From the NCBI GenBank assembly GCA_030647655.1, contig JAUSJH010000017.1, forward strand, positions 1 through 50,706: a DNA stretch of 50,706 nt. Reading direction: 5' to 3'. The notes below the pieces were generated by a model that saw only the letters and a program-made list of their open reading frames with translations, was not told the DNA's origin and did not search any database. This document shows, piece by piece, positions 47,418-50,706 of the stretch; the stretch's first letter is position 1, and each line of letters opens with the position of its first letter. The position numbers were made by a program, and so were the translations under genes. Origin of the DNA: a bacterium (lineage in GTDB: Bacteria > Patescibacteriota > Minisyncoccia > Phycocordibacterales > UBA2100).

Positions 47418-48531
47418 AGCGGGCAGACTTACGAACGATATCGGCGTGTTGGGCGACGACTTTGTCCCATGTTTGGTCCATCGGAAGCTGGGCGACAAAA
47501 TCGAGGGCTCTTTGATAGTTGGCAGATTCGATTATGTGCTCCATAGCGTTCTGGAGTGAATTGTCGTCCATAGGATCAAATTCCATGTGCGGAGAGAGTT
47601 TTGCGGAAAGGCCGTTGTCGCGGCTGATGAGCGCGGGCTTACCGAGCGCGAGCGCTTCGAGGATGAAATTTGGATTGAATTCGGTGAGCGCGGGAGCGAG
47701 TGCGACCGATGAAGCATTGATGCGCGCGAAGAGCGCGCGCTGGTCCACCTTTGGAATTATCTCCACCTTGCCCCCGAGCGCCGCCGCTTGTTTCTTCAGC
47801 TCCCCTTCTTCCGGCCCATCCCCGATAAGCACAAGGCGCGCATTCGGGTGTTTAACAGAAATGTTTCCAAAAGCTTTGAGAACGCGCTGGAGATTCTTGT
47901 ATGAGACAAATCTGCCGGCAAAAAGGAAGGTGAATGTATTTTTTTCCAGAGTCGGCGCGACTTTCTGCGGGAACGGATTCTTGATTTGAACGATTCTTTT
48001 CTCATCCACTCCGTAGTACTTCACATAAATATCTTTTAGAAAATCACAGTACGTTACTACGGTGTCTGCAGAGCGCACGACAGAGCGGATGATGCGGGAG
48101 AGGGATGGCTTATCTTTTTTGTAGAGCCCCTGCTCGTAGTACGAGCGCATCGGGAGAAACCGTTGCCCATCCTCGACAATGCGCTCCCAGATTGGGTCTC
48201 CTCCGATTCTCAATATAAAAGGCTTGCGGAGAAGCTTCGCGAAAAATGCGCTCGGGATACCGGCGGTCGTGAGGTCAAATGCATAAATGACATCGGCGCG
48301 CAGTGACGCGCGGGCGACGGCGAGCGCGTAGAGAAACCACGAAATGAGCTTGCCCCACCTTCGGCTCACACGCACCACGCGATACTTTTCCGGACTGGCT
48401 GTGTGGTCGCCGAAGGCGATCACCGTTACTTGCCACCCAAGAGTGGCAAAATGCTCCGCGATCTTGCGCACATGGGTAGCAGGCCCCCCGACGTCGGGAA
48501 AAAAGATGCCTGTGGTAAGAAGCACGCGCAT
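47392..48531 (-). CDS. Glycosyltransferase family 4
   Basis: A 379-residue GT-B transferase of the WbpY/PimA-like kind. MRVLLTTGIFFPDVGGPATHVRKIAEHFATLGWQVTVIAFGD opens the N-terminal domain; RPFILRIGGDPIWERIVEDGQRF, then FLFAGRFVSYKNLQRVLKAFGNI, LVLIGDGPEEGELKK and ALAPALTEFNPNFILEALALGKPALIS hold the donor site with the EX7E-like Glu pair (the TEFNP and LEALALG). The frame is open upstream to 48804, but those residues are antisense to the oxidoreductase gene, so ATG 48531, preceded by TAGCAT at 7 nt, is used. It heads a pair with the ATP-grasp gene. Confidence 0.9.
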   Translation of the reverse strand: MRVLLTTGIFFPDVGGPATHVRKIAEHFATLGWQVTVIAFGDHTASPEKYRVVRVSRRWGKLISWFLYALAVARASLRADVIYAFDLTTAGIPSAFFAKLLRKPFILRIGGDPIWERIVEDGQRFLPMRSYYEQGLYKKDKPSLSRIIRSVVRSADTVVTYCDFLKDIYVKYYGVDEKRIVQIKNPFPQKVAPTLEKNTFTFLFAGRFVSYKNLQRVLKAFGNISVKHPNARLVLIGDGPEEGELKKQAAALGGKVEIIPKVDQRALFARINASSVALAPALTEFNPNFILEALALGKPALISRDNGLSAKLSPHMEFDPMDDNSLQNAMEHIIESANYQRALDFVAQLPMDQTWDKVVAQHADIVRKSARYEKNSLSN

Positions 48532-48538
48532 TACTTCT

Positions 48539-48544
48539 ATGCTA
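48539..48544 (-). promoter_or_regulatory. -10 element of the GT4 gene at 47392
   Basis: TAGCAT ends 7 nt before ATG 48531. The -35 is weak. It is divergent from the oxidoreductase gene at 48557. Confidence 0.45.
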
Positions 48545-48556
48545 CCGTAGAGTGCA

Positions 48557-49408
48557 ATGGAACAAAAGGCCATCAAAACCGCGATAATCGGGGTGGGGCG
48601 ATGGGGCAAAAATGTCGCCCGCGAGCTTGGCAGTGCAAGTGAGCTCGTGTATTTCGCTTCAAAAGAGAGCGATACTGCCGTGGCAGGTGCCAAGCGCGCG
48701 AGCGTGGAAGAAATTTGTGCCGATTCGTCAATCGAAGCGGTCGCCATTGCAACGCCCATCACTACGCACGCAGAAATCGTCCGCAAAGTACTGGAAGCTG
48801 GCAAACACGTGCTGTGTGAAAAACCGCTCGCCGAAACTTCCGTACAGGCTCGCGAGCTCGTTGAGCGTGCGGAAAAAGATAATCTTGTGCTCGCGACTGG
48901 ATATGTGTTCGTCTATCACCCTGCGTACCATGAATTGAAATTGCGCGTGCAAGGCAAAGCGATAAAGCGCGTCGAGTGCGTGTGGAGAAAATATGGCACG
49001 TTCACGGAATCCATCGAGATGAATCTTCTCACCCATCACCTCTCGCTCGCCTACGACATGCTCGGGCTACCCAAGGCCGCCGCGCTCGTTTATCGCGAAG
49101 GGAGTGAGGCGGCGGGCGATCGTATCGAAGCTCGCCTCTCGTACCCGTCGTGTGAATTTACTTCAGAGATAGACCGCCTTTCGCAGGAAAAAACGCATAC
49201 TGTGAAGGTAACGCTCGAAGATGGAGAGATATTCATATGGGACGGCCCTCGCTTGTACCGCGGGGAAGAAATACTTCTCGACAGCGCGGATACGCCACTT
49301 CGAAGAGAAATAGAAGCATTTTTCGATGCGATAAGGGGCGGCCCGATTCCTGCAACCGGCGGGGATTTCGGCGTACATGTGTTGGAAATTCACGAAATGC
49401 TCAAATAA
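48557..49408 (+). CDS. Gfo/Idh/MocA family oxidoreductase
   Basis: A 283-residue NAD(P)-dependent dehydrogenase. The Rossmann motif is TAIIGVGRWGKNVARELG. VLEAGKHVLCEKPLAE contains the catalytic Lys of the EKP motif; NLLTHHLSLAYDMLG holds the His usually needed for proton transfer. Family members in glycan loci oxidise or reduce NDP-amino-sugars (WlbA/WbpB type, 3-keto formation), which would pair with the aminotransferase at 34663, but no specific substrate is visible. It is shorter than typical (about 330-350). It ends overlapping the convergent DAO gene by 8 bp. Confidence 0.85.
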   Translation: MEQKAIKTAIIGVGRWGKNVARELGSASELVYFASKESDTAVAGAKRASVEEICADSSIEAVAIATPITTHAEIVRKVLEAGKHVLCEKPLAETSVQARELVERAEKDNLVLATGYVFVYHPAYHELKLRVQGKAIKRVECVWRKYGTFTESIEMNLLTHHLSLAYDMLGLPKAAALVYREGSEAAGDRIEARLSYPSCEFTSEIDRLSQEKTHTVKVTLEDGEIFIWDGPRLYRGEEILLDSADTPLRREIEAFFDAIRGGPIPATGGDFGVHVLEIHEMLK

Positions 49409-50447
49409 GATCAACGACTTCTTTTGCAGCCTCTACACAGTTGCCAATTTTTCCTGAGAAAATCCTGATGAAGCGCTCCGAAAGCTCGGTCACGATGGTC
49501 GGGCGCGCGTCGGTCTTCTCAAGACGCGGAAGTACGGTCCGGATGGTGAAGAGTGAGCCGATGTGTTCTGCGTTTGCGAGCAGAGGTATGTAGCGCGCGC
49601 CGCTATCTATAAAATCCTTGAACTTCGTGATGGGCGGCTTTTTGATGAGGCCTCGATCAAGGGACGGCGCAAGTGTTTCGGGAATAATAGGCGTCGCCCC
49701 GATATTCGTCGCATGTATCGCATGCACGACATTGCCGAGTACGTGGAAACTGCTTTTCCCCCATGGGTCCACGCACATAAAGGGGCCGTCAAGAACGACG
49801 ATGCCCGTGTTTTCGAGGCCGGACAATCGAACGACAGGTTTCTCGCACACTTCATATTGGTATTCCTGCGTTATCCCGATCTCCGGCGGAATAAGCTCGT
49901 TGAGGTGCGCATATGTGGCAAGAATTACTTTATCGAACGGTTTAAACGTCTCTGGTTTGGCGATTGTGTTTAGGTGTAGTGTTACGCCAGCATTCTTGAG
50001 TTTCTCCCGAACGATCCGACGCAGAGCTTCCGGATCCATCCACGACTCCTGCCCTTCAACAACGAGCGCGACCGTTTCAGGCGCAAGCAGCGGCGCTGGA
50101 GCGATTTCGCGGACGGAAAGCCCCTGCTCGCGACAGAATGCGAGGAACGCATCCGGCCCCACCAAGCTTCCCTCTTTGGCGATGGCGTAGATGTGCCGGC
50201 CGTTCTGAATTACCGCCTCCCCATATTCTGCACGGAATGAATTGTCCGCATGCTTCGCTGACTGCGCTGTATCAGACGAACGCGGGTAGTGATAGCCGCG
50301 ATGCAGACGGTATTGATTGATGCCGGAAGCGGCTTGCAAAAGGTCTCCCTCTTTCTCAAAGAGATGTACTTCGTGCCCCGCGCGCGCGGCATAGAGCGCG
50401 GCCGTGGCACCGAATATCCCGCCCCCGACAATTGCAACGCGCTTCAT
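49401..50447 (-). CDS. FAD-dependent oxidoreductase, DAO family
   Basis: A 348-residue flavoprotein. The dinucleotide-binding motif VAIVGGGIFGATAALYAARAGHEVHLFEKEGDLLQAASGINQYRLHRGYHYPRS is clear, with the acidic Glu (FEKE) for FAD ribose. The middle has ILATYAHLNELIP and the end FTIRTVLPRLEKTDARPTIV, IFSGKIGNCVEAAKEVVDLI. It resembles amino-acid or sugar oxidases of the DAO group found in polysaccharide loci; the substrate is unknown. TAGAAT ends 6 nt before ATG 50447, and a terminator separates it from the upstream partial gene. Confidence 0.85.
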   Translation of the reverse strand: MKRVAIVGGGIFGATAALYAARAGHEVHLFEKEGDLLQAASGINQYRLHRGYHYPRSSDTAQSAKHADNSFRAEYGEAVIQNGRHIYAIAKEGSLVGPDAFLAFCREQGLSVREIAPAPLLAPETVALVVEGQESWMDPEALRRIVREKLKNAGVTLHLNTIAKPETFKPFDKVILATYAHLNELIPPEIGITQEYQYEVCEKPVVRLSGLENTGIVVLDGPFMCVDPWGKSSFHVLGNVVHAIHATNIGATPIIPETLAPSLDRGLIKKPPITKFKDFIDSGARYIPLLANAEHIGSLFTIRTVLPRLEKTDARPTIVTELSERFIRIFSGKIGNCVEAAKEVVDLI

Positions 50448-50453
50448 CGAAGC

Positions 50454-50459
50454 ATTCTA
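50454..50459 (-). promoter_or_regulatory. -10 element of the DAO gene
   Basis: TAGAAT on the minus strand, then 6 nt to ATG 50447. The -35 match (TTCGCT) is weak. Confidence 0.5.
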
Positions 50460-50483
50460 GCGTTCATAAATGGAAAAGCGAAG

Positions 50484-50504
50484 CCGGGCGCAAGAGGCGC
50501 CCGG
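50484..50504 (-). terminator. Terminator after the partial gene at the right edge
   Basis: A perfect 8-bp GC-rich stem CCGGGCGC/GCGCCCGG with a 5-nt loop is followed on the minus strand by CTTCGCTTTTCC. It lies about 24 nt after the stop codon at 50528, between this gene and the DAO promoter. Confidence 0.6.
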
Positions 50505-50527
50505 GGGTTCTTCGAGAACGGATGGAC

Positions 50528-50706
50528 TCATCGTCCAAACTCCACCTCGATGACTTTGTGCTTGCCGAAGGGCGATGCGCTCACGTGCGTGATTGCACGT
50601 CGGCCTTTGGACGGAAACATGGTCTGAAAGAACATCTCCCCAATCTCCGCGGCAACGGCAAATGTGAGGTCCGTCACCTCGAACATCGGGCGTCGCGCGA
50701 CATAGC
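50528..50706 (-). CDS. Unidentified protein, C-terminal 59 residues
   Basis: The right edge holds the 3' end of a minus-strand gene. The visible part reads YVARRPMFEVTDLTFAVAAEIGEMFF and continues to SPFGKHKVIEVEFGR, then TGA. Codon use and the smooth amphipathic pattern look like real protein, and a terminator follows. The family is not recognised; the start lies outside the window. It may be the preceding gene of the same sugar cluster. Confidence 0.6.
   Translation of the reverse strand, partial: YVARRPMFEVTDLTFAVAAEIGEMFFQTMFPSKGRRAITHVSASPFGKHKVIEVEFGR

Noticed and set aside
48532-48804. N-terminal extension of the GT4 at 47392 (91 extra residues)
   Set aside because: The extension is antisense to the Gfo/Idh gene. 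The GT4 fold begins at MRVLLTTGIFFPD and a -10 box lies just before it.
1-50706. Recoded UGA (code 25) or other alternative code
   Set aside because: Several clear genes end with UGA (for example GT2, E1 beta, PEPC), and no in-frame UGA was seen inside conserved domains.
1-50706. CRISPR array, insertion sequence, integrase or prophage
   Set aside because: No regular direct-repeat/spacer array, transposase or integrase motif was seen. The inverted repeats noted are too short and lack a transposase.

Overview
The window reads as a chromosome segment of a Candidatus Patescibacteria organism, probably of the Paceibacteria/Parcubacteria group. This is inferred from several features: compact genes with 4-nt overlaps, a giant Thr/Ser/Ala-rich 'TNATTTN'-type surface protein with an N-terminal helix-turn-helix, a Lys/Ala-rich micro-protein, an O-antigen-ligase/TPR protein, a secreted peptidoglycan-binding/NHL protein, and GatB and SecA as the only information-processing or secretion housekeeping genes among many sugar genes. 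UGA is used as a stop, so the code-25 lineages (Gracilibacteria, Absconditabacteria) are excluded. No rRNA, tRNA, CRISPR array, insertion sequence or prophage was seen.

Layout. 1-7415 (all minus strand): a Lys/Ala micro-ORF and secA, then a 108-bp multi-hairpin element, gatB, and the large surface protein that runs off the left edge. A 512-bp stretch (6904-7415) has no convincing gene. 7416-10566 (minus): a nucleotidyltransferase-cupin fusion and an O-antigen-ligase/TPR membrane protein. 10647-23213: nucleotide-sugar genes for GDP-mannose derivatives (gmd, a GDP-mannose-hydrolase-like Nudix, gmhA-like, fcl), methyltransferases, an ArnA-type UDP-glucuronate decarboxylase-like protein, and a minus-strand operon of a NeuB-type synthase, a possible HP-motif sialyltransferase-like protein and a GT4. 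23299-28097 (plus): the most unusual locus, with free-standing TPP-dependent E1 alpha and beta subunits, an acylating aldehyde dehydrogenase (DmpF type), a pyruvate aldolase (DmpG type) and a sugar SDR. 28148-34542: a secreted NHL protein, an aldo/keto reductase, an archaeal-type PEP carboxylase with a relic of a second aldo/keto reductase beside it, and two sugar-metabolism genes. 34663-50706: two PLP-fold sugar enzymes (one a Lys-to-His dehydratase type), an SpsF-type cytidylyltransferase, GT-C transferases, a flippase, GT4 transferases (one fused to a truncated nucleotide-sugar dehydrogenase), a DUF817 protein, an ATP-grasp protein, a Gfo/Idh/MocA oxidoreductase, a DAO-type flavoprotein and the 3' end of an unidentified gene.

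How the genes work together. Most of the window makes, assembles and exports a surface glycan. GDP- and probably UDP- and CMP-activated sugars are made and tailored (dehydration, epimerisation, amination, C- and O-methylation), transferred by GT2, GT4 and GT-C enzymes, flipped by a Wzx-like transporter and ligated or polymerised by the WaaL/Wzy-like protein. The DmpF/DmpG/E1 set could feed either a branched-chain or higher-carbon sugar or an unusual hydroxyacyl group into this glycan.

A window-wide regularity concerns gene starts. The first gene of almost every transcription unit has a good -10 hexamer ending 6-9 nt before its start codon, often with a -35 box 16-17 nt further upstream. This predicts that leaderless or near-leaderless mRNAs are the rule here, while a clear Shine-Dalgarno sequence is seen mainly at an operon-internal gene (35913). 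All functional calls come from reading the sequence, without database searches.
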